In this document: positions 1-12,957 of the stretch, one piece after another
How the letters are laid out: the number at the start of each line of letters is the position of its first letter
How positions within the stretch are numbered: position 1 is the first letter of the stretch
Assembly (NCBI GenBank): GCA_015039365.1
Contig: WION01000007.1
Coordinates: 248,001-312,000 of the forward strand
DNA length: 64,000 nt
Reading direction: 5' to 3'
Source of the DNA: Amanita rubescens
Lineage: Eukaryota > Basidiomycota > Agaricomycetes > Agaricales > Amanitaceae
Notes under the pieces: generated by a model
What the model was told of the DNA's origin: nothing
Databases searched by the model: none
What the model saw: only the letters and a program-made list of their open reading frames with translations
Program-made: the position numbers and the translations under genes

Positions 1-3000
1 CGTTACACGCTCACCGCAGGGTCGACACAAACCAGACTACACTAGTTGCTCAACACTCAGAACATGCCAGTTCAATACTGAAGGCATTACTCAGTAGTCT
101 GGCAAAATCTGGATCACGCAAATCATCATCTAGAGTCTCTGTTTCTTCCTCGCCGAAGAAAACCCCTCCACCGAGGAGAGTTGGGTCAGCGGGTAGGAAA
201 GTTGCTACCGGGACTGCTGCTCCTCGCACACGATCGACGAGAAAGGTAGTCGTTCAAGAGCCCGTGACGCCAAAACCGAAGACGAGAACAGGTACATGCT
301 CCTATCTCACCCCTTAGGGTTGTGCTGATGGCCATCGTTTGTAGCGCTACAAGCCATCCCACTCGCTACAGCAACGCCGACCAAGGCTTCGCCCTCTGAA
401 TCCAATGCCAATTGTCTGGCTTTTGATGACTCCGACAAATTTCTCAAGCTGCTCCGTGAGTGATGCGTCCTCTCTATAGACCGTCCTTTGTGACACCTTG
501 AGCAGAGACGACTGCCCGAGTTCTCGGCTTTATGGCTCTTATTCTTCCCAAAGTCCACGTCCTAGACGTCACGCGGAAGATCTGTGAACGATGCTTGGGC
601 GTGACTAGTGATGGATATATATCGGCTTCTATTGACTTGGCACACGAATACGTCAAGTTGGGCAAGCTGCGCAGAGCTAGCGCCGTGTTCAATCACGCCT
701 TGAACTCTGTTAGGAGTGGGCAGGTCTCGGACGATGTCTGCTCCCTGTTTTTGCTCAGGTATGCGGAAGCGCTGGCGGTGTTGGAAGATGTACCCCAGAG
801 GTATGAAGTTATTATACCTAAGATTTTCGTCGCGAAGTGAATTTGTAATCAGTTCAGCGGTCTACTGTGAAGCTCTCGTTTCTTCACAGAGATGCATTAT
901 GGAAGAAAAGAACTTGCCGACGCTTCAGAAGATCCAACTGCGCGTAAAAAGGCTAGAAAGAACGGCCATGGCAGCTCATGTATTCGCTCTTATACAACAT
1001 TCAAGAGTATGTCTCTACGTGGTGTATTCTTCATTTGAATATAATCGTTCTTGCAGAATGACACCGTTGTCGCATTGGATGGCATGTTGCAATCTCTACG
1101 TTTGTGGAATAGGGCCGTGGAAACCCTTGCACGCTTGAACCCAAGTCCATCCTCAAAAGAGCAAGGATCAGAGAAGGATGTCTTTGAGGTGACATCCTTG
1201 AAAGAAGCTCTACCAGCCACGGAGCCAGTCCAGCAACAGCAACAGGAGAAGCGAACGCACAAACCTTCACTAGACAACCTAGAATGGCGAGTGTCCGAGG
1301 GGCTGCTTTCCATCTTGTTCTCCTTATGCCAAGCTTATCTCTTCCGTGGATCGGCGAAGGAAGCGGAGTACTTTGCTCAGCAGGCGCATGATTTATCGCA
1401 ATCCATCAATGCGCCAGCTCTTCTGAGCCGAGCCTTGGCGAAGAAAGGAGAGATCCTCTTACACCTCGGTAAACTCGAGGAAGCTCATGAATGTCTGGCA
1501 AAGGCTAGCAATATCTTGTCGAACATTCCTGGAACTGATTCTGCCGACGTACATCGGCTGCGTGGGGACCATAGTCAACGAGTCGCGAACCATGAAGATG
1601 CAAAGCAGATGTACGTTGAGACAACGACTATGCTGGAGGAGCTGGATACTGTGTTCCGACAATTCGACGGATTAGCTTTGGGGTACGTAAACCTATTTCC
1701 GCGCGCATCATTAACGGGGCCTTACCGTTATCGATCAGACCAAGAAAGTCCGCTGCATTAGCTCCTACGGAGAAGCCAACCAAGGAGATTATTGTCCCTG
1801 ATCTACTTGCATCTGTGCTCCGGCAGCAGAGTAAGTTCTAGTTCATAATGCCAATGCATGCTAACATGTATATAAGTCTGGCTTTTGAGAGACGAAGGTG
1901 GAAATGAATACATGGCGCTCCTAGAGAAATTGATGGCTTTACCGTATTCCACTCGTACGAAGGTGCGTGCTCTTGTTGTTGGAGAAACTGAATCCGATTG
2001 ATGGTTCTAGGCGGAAGAGAATGCTCTAATGGCGCAGCTAACGTTGCATAATGTGTACGGCCGATTCCGTAATGACATGTTCCTGAGCTCCCTAACGGAA
2101 TCAGGTACGAGAAAGATGGACTTGTCTGAGCCGCGAGACTGAACAAAATGATTAGCCATTGCGCTGCCCATGGGGATGATCAGCAAACGAGGACATGCAA
2201 TATCTCCCACGACTCAAGACTTGCTTAATATCTTGGACAATGCTGCGAAACTGTTCTGGACAAATCTCTCACTCGTCGCAAACAATGGATGCGTCCCTGA
2301 CATAAGGAATGCGACGATCTCATTGGCTTTAATTAGCGCGTTCCGTACCTCCCTTGGAAGGCCTGGGAAAGGTGAAGCCAGTATAGCTGCTGGATTGCTC
2401 GGTGAGCCTGAGAGTGCTTGCACAATACTTGTAACTCAGACGCGCATGTACGCAGATGCCTCATCAGCCATCACACTCCGCCGGGAAACACTGGAAGCAA
2501 TACAGCACAAGTTCTTCGACATGCGCTCCGTCGATGATCTAGAATGGCCCATTATCACCGCCGAGGGAAAACCTCTTCCGCGACCTCCAAACAAGTACGC
2601 AAGGTCCATATTTGACGCCTTCGATGGTGATGACGAGGATTCGGCTGAAAAGAGGTTAAAAAGCTACTGGGACCACGTTCAACAGAAATATAAGTCTCAA
2701 TCCTACAATGCAAGATCTTTATCGCTATGCACCGCAGGACAACTTCCTCCGAACTGGACTGTTGTTCATATTAACGTCACCAGCGATAAGAGCACTCTAT
2801 TCCTCTCGCGGCAACGAGGTGGTGCAGAATCCTCGCCTCTTATTTTCTGCGTCCCACTCAAAGGACGTCGAGATAATGGGGCCGGAGACGAGGATGAGAA
2901 TCATCTAATGCTTGAGGATGCGCTAGACGAGCTGCGAGAAATTATACGACTAAGTGATCAAGGTACAAGAGCAGCGATTCATATCAATGCGGAGGACGAG

Positions 3001-4459
3001 CTGGCGAGGGCGAATTGGTGGAAAGAAAGACGAGACCTGGACCGGCGGTTGAAGGAACTTCTAGACAACATCGAGTTTTGCTGGTTGGGCGCTTTCAAGG
3101 CGAGTTTTAAGGAATAGACCGCGCGCCGGCTGACTCACAGATAATTAGACCATTCTCAACCCGATACCCAATCATCCTACGACAATATTGACTGAACTTC
3201 GCGTAAAATTAGAAAAACTCTTCCAACAATGTCTGGGTATACGTGATAAACACGCCAAGTCGCGTAACCAAAAGAACGCTGACTCAGCGCCATCTGTGAT
3301 ACCTAGCGAGCTAACTCTTGACAACACCCTGATTGAGTGCTTCTCGACGCTTTCCCCCAAGTGTCGAGATGAGGAACTCGAGGACTTAATCTACTTCATC
3401 CTCGACCTGTATCAATTCCATGGGATACGAGTAGCGATTGCGGAGATAGACTTAATTCAGCTCATGGTGGATTTGCGAACGGTACTAGAAGAACACACAG
3501 GACGAGTTCGCAAATTCGAGCAAAATGATGTATCATCCAAAACGGGGAAGGCTGCAACGACAGGAGAAACAGCCAGTGACGCCGACGAACATATTTTTCT
3601 TGTGCTCGGTAAAGACTTGCAAGGAATTCCATGGGAAAGCATGCCAGTCTTGCGTGGAAGGAGCGTCAGCCGCGTTCCGAGTCTAGATTTCTTGCATGAT
3701 AGAGTCGAGTTTGTCATCCGCCAACGCGCCGCCTCGCTCTCGCCTCCGCGTTTTGATGATTCTCGTCTTTTTGGTGCCCATGTTGATCCTCGAAAAGGGT
3801 ACTATGTCCTCAATCCGAGTGGAGACCTCGGACGAACGCAAGAGCGATTCATAGATTGGGTCAAGGACATGGAAAAAGTAGGGTGGCGCGGAACTGTTGG
3901 CCACCCACCAAGCGAGCAAGAGTTCCTGGATGCGCTGCAGAGACAAGAATTGGTTGTGTACGTATATATATATGCAGTCAAATTCTTCGCTCGAGATTAA
4001 CTTGTGACAGGTACTTTGGCCACGGAGGTGGTGAGCAATATGTTCGCACGCATAAAATTCGGAATCTGCCACAATGCGCTGCGACAATGCTATGGGGCTG
4101 CTCGTCCGGCACTTTGCGAGAGATGGGTGATTTTGATAGAACGGGAACCCCAAATAGCTACTTCGTCGCTGGCTGGTAATTTCATTGATCTCTGAAACCA
4201 GTATTTTTCACTGACGAAAATTGATAGTCCGACTCTTGTTGCAAACTTATGGGATGTGACAGACAAAGACATTGATAAGTTCTCGCAATCCGTTTTCGAG
4301 AAATTGGATTTGTCGTCGAATCACCTCAAAGCTCCAAAAGCACAGGAAGCTTCACGCACATCCATTGTAGCTGCTGTTGCCCGATCGAGAGACGTGTGTA
4401 AATTGAAGTATCTAACAGGTGCAGCACCTGTTGTTTATGGCATACCTTTTTATTTGTGA
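1..4459 (+). CDS. ESP1: Separase (Esp1/Cut1), 3' part of gene, 5' end outside window
   Basis: Separase is the caspase-fold cysteine protease that cleaves cohesin at anaphase onset. The catalytic end is clear. After an intron at 3958-4010 the frame reads YFGHGGGEQY, with the catalytic His codon at 4021-4023, then MLWGCSSG with the catalytic Cys codon at 4099-4101. After another intron at 4176-4227 come PTLVANLWDVTDKD and the family's usual C-terminus ending in VYGIPFYL. Upstream exons (2170-3117 and 3188-3957) encode the helical region and the pseudo-caspase part, including the conserved GKDLQGIPWESMPVLRGRSVSRVPS stretch in two pieces. Further upstream, a Ser/Pro/Lys-rich segment (about 120-290) and TPR-like helices (about 530-1700) belong to the N-terminal half. 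No start codon is visible, so the gene continues left of the window. Exon joins in the first 2 kb are approximate. The identification itself is near certain. Confidence 0.95.
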
Positions 4460-4721
4460 GGGCTCAGCGCTCAGTTATGCTTGGCAAAACTTGATTATAC
4501 CAATTTACATTCGTTACGGATCTCAAAGCTTCAGGCAAACTGGTGTCGCTGCGGGTTCGAGACGCGTGTAAAGTGGAACGCAGTGCCCATTTAGTCTACG
4601 GCCAAGTATCGACGTAATTCGATCTTGCACGTATGCTCCACACGATTCACCATCCAATCATCTCATTGCATACATGATAATACGTCCTTTGGTATTGTAT
4701 CGTAACCTCTAATACTATCCC

Positions 4722-5156
4722 TCAGTTCTTGTTGAGCTCCTGTTGGACAGCACCCTTGTCGTGCCTGGCGTTGCCTGAGATGATAGGAAATCAGCGTCAG
4801 AGCGACTATGAAAACAGCGAGTGCATACCTTGGGCCTGCTGGGTCTTATCGCCGGTGACCGCGCCGACGATAGCGTCTTTCTTTCCGCTCAGGCGATCCA
4901 TGGTTCCCTCTACGTATCCCTGGGCTTGGGCAGCCTTGCACTCGGCCTCGCCCTTGGTGTGCTCCTCTTTCCCGGACTGTTGCCAGGAGGTGGCACCGGT
5001 CAAACTGCCGATAGCATCGACGACGGTTCCCTTTACGGAATGATACTGGCCCGAGACCTTGCTGTAACGAACGCGTCAGATTTGACTATAAAGTCAAGTA
5101 TAGCTTAGCGCTTCTTACCTCGGTTCGTTAAAGCTATCACTGTTGGAAGAAGACAT
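4722..5156 (-). CDS. CsbD-like stress protein (small hydrophilic, 107 aa)
   Basis: Three exons (5119-5156, 4829-5061, 4722-4774) join in frame to 107 residues. The product starts MSSSNSDSFNEPS and ends QQELNKN. It is very hydrophilic, rich in Lys, Gly, Gln and Ala, with no membrane segment. The pattern of Q..GK.E...G and GYVEGTMDRLSGKKDAIVG fits the CsbD/YjbJ family, whose fungal members are small stress-induced proteins, some described as cruciform-DNA or mismatch binding proteins. The biochemical role is not settled, so only the family is claimed. The start was chosen because the short first exon has a perfect donor (GTAAG), and the same start-exon-plus-body design is usual for these genes. 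The upstream region holds two CRE-like sites and a TATAAAG box, which suits stress induction. It converges with the separase gene. Confidence 0.8.
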
Positions 5157-5230
5157 GGTATAATAAGACGCGTCGAACAATAGGTTTAAAGAAAAGATGG
5201 GGAATGAGGAGGGCGTTGAACAGTCGAGCT

Positions 5231-5309
5231 CTTTATACCATTGCCAAGGCGGAATGCGGTCATAGAAAACCGTCATGACGTCGTCCTACTGTCTTGTTAA
5301 GTGACGTCA
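5231..5309 (-). promoter_or_regulatory. CRE-like sites and TATA box upstream of the CsbD-like gene
   Basis: A perfect TGACGTCA palindrome sits at 5302-5309 and a one-mismatch copy TGACGTCG at 5276-5283. On the minus strand a TATAAAG box lies about 75 bases before the ATG at 5156. CRE sites are bound by ATF/CREB bZIP factors (Atf1, Sko1) acting under the Hog1/Sty1 stress kinase in fungi. Binding here is inferred. Confidence 0.5.
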
Positions 5310-5516
5310 TACGATGAAGCACCCTCGTCTTGGATACTGCGCATGTCTGAAACAGATTCATTTACTGGGTATTGCGCATATTCGTTGGCATTGCATTCGA
5401 TGGCGGAGAATTCAGCGAGCCAAGATGGTGAACTTAACGGTTAAGTTCAAGACTTGGTTGGCCAGAAAAGTCTGACGCGTGACATTGACATCTGAGAGTA
5501 GCGTGACGCTGTTCGT

Positions 5517-5536
5517 TCGTCGTCGTACGACGACGA
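5517..5536. repeat. Perfect 20-bp palindrome of CGT/ACG triplets
   Basis: TCGTCGTCGT is followed directly by its reverse complement ACGACGACGA, with no spacer. It could be a dimer-binding site or chance low complexity. It lies about 360 bases upstream of the CsbD-like start. Confidence 0.6.
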
Positions 5537-7331
5537 TCACGGCAATATACCTGAGCCACTTGAAATCTGAGATCTGAACGCTAAGCACTAGGCAAGTTGA
5601 GTCTGATTTCTTTCATGGGGGTAATTCATGAAGATGTCGATAGCGAAAGACCGCTTCCCTCTTCTTTCTTCACTGGGTTAATTAGGGACGCTCATTTACG
5701 AAATACGCAGATGAGAATCAGACGGTATTTCTTGGAAGCTTATTTCCAAGTGCTCCCGACTCTACGCACCCAAGCATGATGTCCAATGCGGATCTAGAGT
5801 CTACGCAGAACCGAATATTGGTCAAATATGCTATTTTTTCCAGCCTCGAGTTCAATGCTTACGCTAATAATTTAGGATCACATGACAGATTTTGGACATG
5901 TCGATGTGAGCGTGTGGTCCACCCACTTTGAGCCTTGTCAACGGGTTACGGACCCAATTTCGGAATCAAGACGGCCTTGTTCTGACACGTAATACGTCAA
6001 CGGGTGCCGCAGCTCACCTAATACGAACATTGTTGAACACAATGTGATCTCGCATAAAACCGGTTCAGCTAGTGGGGTTAGATCCTACTATGCAAAGACA
6101 TCGACATATTAACACTGACTTGGCAACATTACAGCAACTCTCCTGTCAGACGTCGCGCGGCACGGGATATCTGATCGAATGTTTAATTTGCGATTAATCG
6201 GTAACATGGCAGTAAATGCGGTGCGTCCAATGAATACCGTTTTACATGAACTATTGCAGATACGTGTTGGTTTTCTGATCCCACGGCAAGCACCTCCCGG
6301 ACGTCCACCTTCCTATCAGCGGGCTTGCACTATTTTTGTATGTGGTCTGTCTTATATAAAAGAAGAAACTTCGACTGGTCAAACATCCATTAATGTGTAC
6401 CCCGCCTCCTGGTCAACACCGTATCCGAGTCGTTAACTCCAACGACGTCCTTTCTGCGGTCTTCCTTCTGGTGCAGTCTGAGTTTTTACCGCTGATTGTG
6501 ATTCGGAAGCCATAGTGAGTAGGCTCATAATCCTCAATCGCAATTGGAAGGTTAAATATTTTACCCAGTCGACAATTGTCCAGAACGGGAACACTTATGC
6601 CCTATTGGGGAAAGAATTGATTTTACGGATCCGTCGACGCAAAGGGAGATCTGCTTTATGTTGATCCGCGGCGGGGAAATGGGTTGTCAAATCAGAAGGG
6701 GACATAATTATAAACTGGACTGCGCATTTGTCTCATTTCATACTCCTAGGTCACACAGTTCGGCGCAAGCGCGACCTAAAAGTTAGTTTCCATTCACATT
6801 ACCTGACCAGTCCAGGAATGGCCCTCGACGCCTTCGATCCTTCGGAGGATGGTTTGGGATCAGGTCATGGATTGAAGGTCACCAGTAACCGATAAGTAAA
6901 TCAATGACTCGAGCCTCTAGCTAATTGATCATAGTGGCCCTCGGGTTGCGCGTGACATCGGCGAGTGCGATTAAATAACGTGAATATTATGGAAAGAGAA
7001 TCAACACTCTTTGCCCACGCCTTGTGAATGATCGTGACGGCTCCGCTAATCTGTGCTTAGCAATAGTAGGTAAGGAGGCATAATGAATCGTATCGTAACA
7101 ATTGTAGGTTGTGTCGTGCAAGTCATATATCTGGTCGTTTGAAGACAAAAACTTGAGCCCAAAAAGGTGAGGGGAACCCATGCAATCCATACTTTATGAA
7201 TAGGTGCCACTCGTAGTGAAAATATAAAAAGTCCTGTTCAAATGAATTATGTAGTATCACAACATTGCATTAGTATCGTCACAACTCCGTACTTGATTTT
7301 GGTGCAACCTGAATTTCGTGTCATAAAGCAG

Positions 7332-8580
7332 CTATCGAATGTGTGCTGCCTGGGAACCAGTTAATGTGACCCCCTGTAGTGAGTTGTAGGGGTTGAATTC
7401 TGAATATCGTGGGTTGTACGAGTTGAATTCCGACGACCTGCTGGCCTCTACCGTCTTGATAGGCTGAGGCGGCGCGTTCCGTGAGCCAGCGATCGACATG
7501 CGGTTGTTGAGGAGGACCAAGATTGAGTTAGCATACACCTTCGATATGATGATCAGTGGTGCGCTGTAGACGTCTCCGATATAACCCGTTATCGCCACGA
7601 AGAGGAGGGACAAGAGATTCACAACGGCTATTAGGGAAAGAAACATAAGAGACGTGCGCACTCCACAAGCTGGAGCATTTGCCCACCTGTCGCAACACCT
7701 GTCTCAACTATAAGACGTATTAATCGCGTCGTTTTCCATGCAGTTTGTCGAGAAAATGTTCCATTGATTGCAAGCTGCGTATCGTGAGATCATGAGCGAG
7801 GGTCACTTATAATAGTTACTTACCGCTCGGACCATGACAACTGCAATGATCGTGTCGTTGACCATAGTCAACCCGATCCATATCTAATGTAAAAAGTCTG
7901 TAAGTTGAAAAACAAGAAACGTCGCATGCGGACGTACATAGATCGGAAATATTGGCATTGCAACTAGAGATGCAACTGCTGCAGCTACCTGCAATACAGC
8001 CAACTAAATCGACTTATCATCAGCATATCCGTCGTTCTATGCTTGCTTTGCGTACCGTGACTATCCCCAACGGTATAATGGTCATCTCCGTGATAGCATG
8101 AATACGATGGGCATAAAGGCATTGCGCTATCAACGCCACTGAGAGTATGACATATCACAGTTGATACCATAGCATGGATAAAGGACCGCATTACTCACCT
8201 AGTGACCCAATTACGATCATCAGTACTATCATCATGATGAGGGGACCAGAGCCCATGTTGACCATCATTATCGATAATCCGGCGCCAAGACCTATGGAGT
8301 GGACAGATTCGAGGAAGTAGACGATCCCGACGACCACTTTGTGTATCGTCCTGTCATGGGGGAAGGCAAGGTAGTACAGGTCTACGAAGGGGGGTTGGCA
8401 ATCGCTCAATCAACATATAGGGATACAACGAACAGAGTTGCACCGTCAATACACCATAAAGGAACCAGTTGATCAAGTTCCCGATGTGCTGTAGGGATAG
8501 AGAGGGTCAATATCAAGCATCGCCTGAAAATTGACTAATAAAGCACGCACCAAAGACACATCAGACACAGGAGTCGCCAT
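7332..8580 (-). CDS. DUF6534 seven-helix membrane protein, intact copy
   Basis: This belongs to the mushroom-expanded DUF6534 family of predicted seven-helix membrane proteins of unknown function. In order, the exons encode MATPVSDVSL, then IGNLINWFLYGVLTVQ, YYLAFPHDRTIHKVVVGI, LIAQCLYAHRI, WIGLTMVNDTIIAVV, SRQTAWKTTRLIRLIVETG, and last the family signature SKVYANSILVLLNNR near 7495-7545. All junctions are GT-AG and phase compatible by eye, including IY before the exon beginning IWIGL. The cytosolic tail after the signature is about 50 residues, rich in Ser and Asn. The start at 8580 was chosen because its exon splices in frame to the first helix; an ATG at about 8715 is an alternative. This is the only copy of the family in the window without a visible lesion. 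The function is not known. Confidence 0.8.
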
Positions 8581-11500
8581 TGCACTGTGATGAACGAATG
8601 ATTCAGATATGTAGTCCAGTTGTGGTTGTTGAACACATACCCGTGGATGTTCAACATGGTGGTGACAGCGTTTGAGGGTCGGGCGCTACCAATTGTCGAT
8701 ATGGTGACATTCATTTGTACCCCGGGGATGCATCAGTTACCGATTGTTCCCTGAACCCAAAAATGAATGCTATGCCATGCTGGACGGCGTTTCAAGGGGA
8801 GATTTGATCACCACTTGCCTCAAAAAGGGTTGAAAGCCGTCATCCGAAATGATAGTAAATTGATCCATATACCTATTTCGAGTAAAACATTCCATTTTTG
8901 GCCGTGGCCTGTTCCCCAACATACCCACCAATTCAGATGATCCCTGGACCCTGAGCTGCTCGCAAGGAACAGGGATCATTATGACGGCTTGCAGTAACTT
9001 CTCATTAACCATCATGAGGCGCGAATCGAAGCGAAAAAGCCCCAGACGGTCGCTATGTTCTAGTGTTACATTCATACATCAAACAAAAGATGTCGGGTTC
9101 TCGGTTGATATGGAATTGTGCTCTTGATCACATGAACTTGAATGATATTGATGCCAGGTATCTCGATTCTAATTTCTCACCTTATGTCCACAGGCACAAT
9201 GTCAGGACTTGAAGAAGACGTAAAGGTACATATACTTATCCGCGGCGTGCGTTCATACATACCAACTACCCAGACTTGACGGCCGACGGTGAGCGGTGCG
9301 CTTGCGAAACGTATGGCGAGATCCGATTCGCCACTAGGATGACCTCAAGACGGTTTAGCATCTAGTTCCGAGGCAAGACGAATCCGGCAAGCGGGCAATT
9401 AGGCACGCGCCGCACGGCACCCAAAACGAGAGAACACTTTAGTAGCTGCCTAATTTAGCATCAGCGGAACAACTTGAACTTGTCACAAATTCGCAGTCGG
9501 ATATCAGTGTCTATTCCATCCTATTCCATCCCTCTTGCTTGTCTCAGGACTACGCAGGACAGGTAAAATACAAAACGATCAGATGTTGATGGAAAATACA
9601 GACCATATCTTTTGCGGATGCAGTATCTTCGGGGAGCCAACTGCCATGGCTATGATGATATCCGTCGGACCCGTGTCCGACTCGTTCGCCGAAAGGCACC
9701 TGTCCTTTATAGGTGTCCCACACAGTGCACAGTGATCCTAACGCCAATTCTAACTGCAATGCTTCACTTATCATACAGTCAAAAAGATTCCTATCGAGCC
9801 GAAGCTCGCTCAGTTAGCTGCAAAGACTATCTGTTGTGATTAGAGGTTGAAACGCGCATTTCCTCTATCTAGTATCAGCTCATCTCCCCTCAGCATGCGG
9901 TACTTGTTATAATGGGTAACATGCACCACATATGACATGAAACGACACGATATTAGCTTCGCGAACGATGATGGACAAGCGACTGATGTGATGCATGCGG
10001 AATCTTAGGTCCGCGGCCGCTAATGTGGACTCGATAGCATGTGTGCAGCTGTTAAATAAAACCATGGCTACATATGGCCACGACCTAATAGGAAGGCGGT
10101 GCCACAAGATCAGAAGCACCATATTGCCGATAGCTCTCCATGGTGGGCGTCGATTGGATATGGCGCGTATGAAGAGCCCCGAAGGACCATCGGCGTGTTT
10201 TCTGGCATTTGGTTATGGAAGACCAGAAATAAAGAGATCCGACCCTCATGGGGGATAGCTTACTGCCGATTTTCCACAATTGCTCCATCGTCGCATCGTA
10301 TCCCACTCCGCTACTGCTACTGACACCTCTGATTGCCAATGGCCTAGGCGCGAATCTATATATTTGCCAGGAGAGTGGCAATATTTACTCTGATCATAAT
10401 GAACAGCCTTACCTATCGGTAAAACATCCCCATCCTCTCTTTCTTACCACAGCCCCACAGATCCCGGTAAGCCAGCGCAGGTTATCGTCCAATCGCTTTT
10501 CTGTCCTTATGCGTCTAAAGTCAAGTTTCATAGGAGGGAAGCCAGAAAGAGTGATGCGACAAAAGGAGCTCGAACAGGATGACCAAAATCTCCAGCGGTT
10601 AAGCATCAGCACGTCGAGATATTGGAGCGTGTGCCACTATTAGCACCGTGAAGATCCATGATCTACCAGACTGTTAGGATCGGAGATTCTTGTACGCAAC
10701 CCAGTACGGTGAGCTAGTAGACTGAAATTCTGAGCGGTTGAGCCACCTTCCCTATATTCTGATAAATGCCCCAAGTCCCAAAAATTCTTCTTGGAGAAGA
10801 AAAATAGGTGTATGGAACATGACTCGCAAGGAAAACAGTTAATGACTAGTTACGATGATATCCACTAAGTAGTGGATGCACTTTGATTACATTCGAGCTG
10901 CAGTTGATTTGCGAGTCTGATAATGTACAGCACAAACGGTGGCGCTCAGATTAGTAGACAGCCGTGACAGATATGTAACACGACCAGATTTGGACCCTTC
11001 ATTGCCTTCCATTTGTCTACCGGCGCCTACCACTCCCAAAAAGCCTACATAGGCTATTGCTCATTCCTCGCAAATTCGGACATGACTTGGGTGCTGTGTG
11101 GCTCTGCGCCTTCCAATCCCGCGAAGTGAAGCTACTCCAGGTCCTGAGAATTGGCGCCGGTCAAAATTTCAAACCTGACTATAAACGTCTCAAAGTGAAC
11201 GCCATATACGGAACGTCGTAGTGACGTTCTGGACGTTCTGTGCCTATCGATTACACATGGTCTTATCCTCTCTGCGCTCTTACCCAAGTGTTGCAATGCG
11301 GCGTAATGGCACGCGTGGAGATCGGTTCATCGGTTGAGTCTACTACTGAAGCCGTCGTGTCAACGGATCCGAATTCCATTCGAAAAGTTCACATGGGCGT
11401 CGTTTTCCCTGCCTCGTGAACCCGGGCTATACCTAACAGGGCAAATTGTCAACGTGTAAAACGCCACGTCCTATGAATTAAGTAACATCGGACAGGGCTA

Positions 11501-12192
11501 CCTTAGTCGCGGACCGTAGAACCGTGCCTACTGGCGAATTGATCGGGATACAGGGAGGTCTTCCGTTCATTTTTTTCCCCTCGAGCCAGGTTCAGGCACC
11601 AGCTGGTTGAGCAAACCAACAACGAGACTGGTCCCAAACCGTTCCGAAGGACCTGAACCTACGTCATACATGCGTCGGTGAGTGACACCGAGTACTTTCT
11701 TCCGGTGTTTGCTAATCTCGTCACGTCGACGCTGCAGCCTTAGATAAGATGCCCAAAACGTTATTCCGCTATACTTGAGTACGCGGAGGAAGATTGCCGA
11801 CCTTTAGGTCACAGTTTCGTTTCGTAGTTGGAAAAACTCCCGACCGGACCCGTAAGCACAGGTTATCGTTGCGTCAACAGCCAATCTCGGTCCGTTCTAC
11901 CGATAATTATAACCTTACACACGGAACAAACAGCGTGCACTTCTCAGCGGCTTAATTTTAAACGTTAAACGTTAATCTCGTCATTCCATTTGATTATGCA
12001 CCAACTTCTTCTACACAACAATTTCTCCTATTTAAACAATTATACAGCTAATGAATTATTTTTTCCAATGTATGCAACTTCCCAAAAAAATTGTGGTCCC
12101 AAATGCATCAACGGTTCTTGTAAATTGTCATCTCGACATCTAGCTTGTTCATGCTACCGAAATGGAGGCAGGGCCTGGTGCCCTTCTCCAGT
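8581..12192. other. 3.6 kb without a supportable gene
   Basis: Both strands show only short frames with no domain, no hydrophobic pattern of interest and no consistent introns. Short local repeats of GACGTTCTG occur near 11223-11242. No transposon ends, tRNA or coding homology to the rest of the window was recognised. Confidence 0.55.
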
Positions 12193-12957
12193 TCATTTCG
12201 TTCGTAGTGGGCTTGGGCGCGTTCCACCATGAGCGCCCCGCTGGCCGAGGATGCGAATTCCGCGGCACAGCAGCCTGCCCATGATTTTGCGTAGTAGTAG
12301 TAGCGAATAAATATGCGGCTGTTTCTGCGATGGCTGCTGTACCTTCCCGGGCTGATTACCGTGATGATCATGCAGTGATTGATGGTGGTGGGTATGAGTT
12401 GCGCCGGTAAACGCCTGCTGTTGCTGCGCTAATTCGAGGTGATTCGACCCTGTATTATGCGCATTGTCCGACTGCTGTGCCTGCACTGGTGAGCGCGCTT
12501 GTCCCTGAGCCTGGGTCTGCGTCTGACCACGCTGTTGCTGCTGCGCGCGATATTCCATCGCTTTTCTGAGCTTCCGGCTCATGACAATCTCCGGTAGCCG
12601 CTCTCTCAGCTCACCCTTGAACTCACTTGACATCGTCAAAGAGGAACTTGGCAAGCGCCATCAACCTGTCGCGGGAGTACACCAACGGATGCCCATGTCC
12701 CGTCTCTGAGTGCTCCGTGCCCAGTTCCGCATCTATGTATAGTGAAGTAAATAAATAAAGCAACGTGAAAGAAACACGTACGGGACTCGGCACGTGACGA
12801 AGGACGGGAAGAGGAAGTAGGTGGACATGGAGTCGTCCGTACGCGTTACACTGCTGCTCCGCTTATGAAGGGGTACGTAGAGACCCAGCGAGGAGGGCAA
12901 GGAAGCTACGGACGAAGCGGGTGAGACAGAGTTGATAGCGATAGGCGCAAATGGCAT
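12193..12957 (-). CDS. Gln-rich protein candidate with eIF4E-binding-like motif; frame interrupted
   Basis: The minus strand carries a Ser/Pro-rich start (MPFAPIAINSVSPASSVASL at 12957). An intron ends in ACATAG at about 12735. The exon after it encodes HPLVYSRDRLMALAKFLFDD at about 12620-12690, followed by LPEIVMSRKLRKAMEYRAQQQQ and a Gln/His-rich tail. YSRDRLM fits the YxxxxL-phi consensus by which 4E-BP and 4E-T proteins bind the cap-binding factor eIF4E. The three parts are not in one frame: the first exon and the YSRDRLM segment differ by one base, as do that segment and LPEIV. This means a pseudogene, misjudged exons or one-base assembly errors. The end at 12193 is the first stop after the Gln-rich frame and may be wrong. 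The role (translation regulator) is inferred only from the motif. Confidence 0.4.

Larger units (their letters stand above)
5157..7331. other. Intergenic, no gene supported
   Basis: Apart from the promoter elements of the CsbD-like gene and a 20-base palindrome at 5517-5536, this stretch holds only short reading frames without domain signal or credible splice pattern. A frame at 6179-6436 (+) has no recognisable feature. Confidence 0.6.

Noticed and set aside
4490..4590. GGTTCGAGAC resembling a tRNA B box near 4553
   Set aside because: No matching A box or cloverleaf could be drawn within a tRNA length.
6179..6436. Plus-strand frame of 85 codons
   Set aside because: No domain, and composition like the surrounding non-coding DNA.
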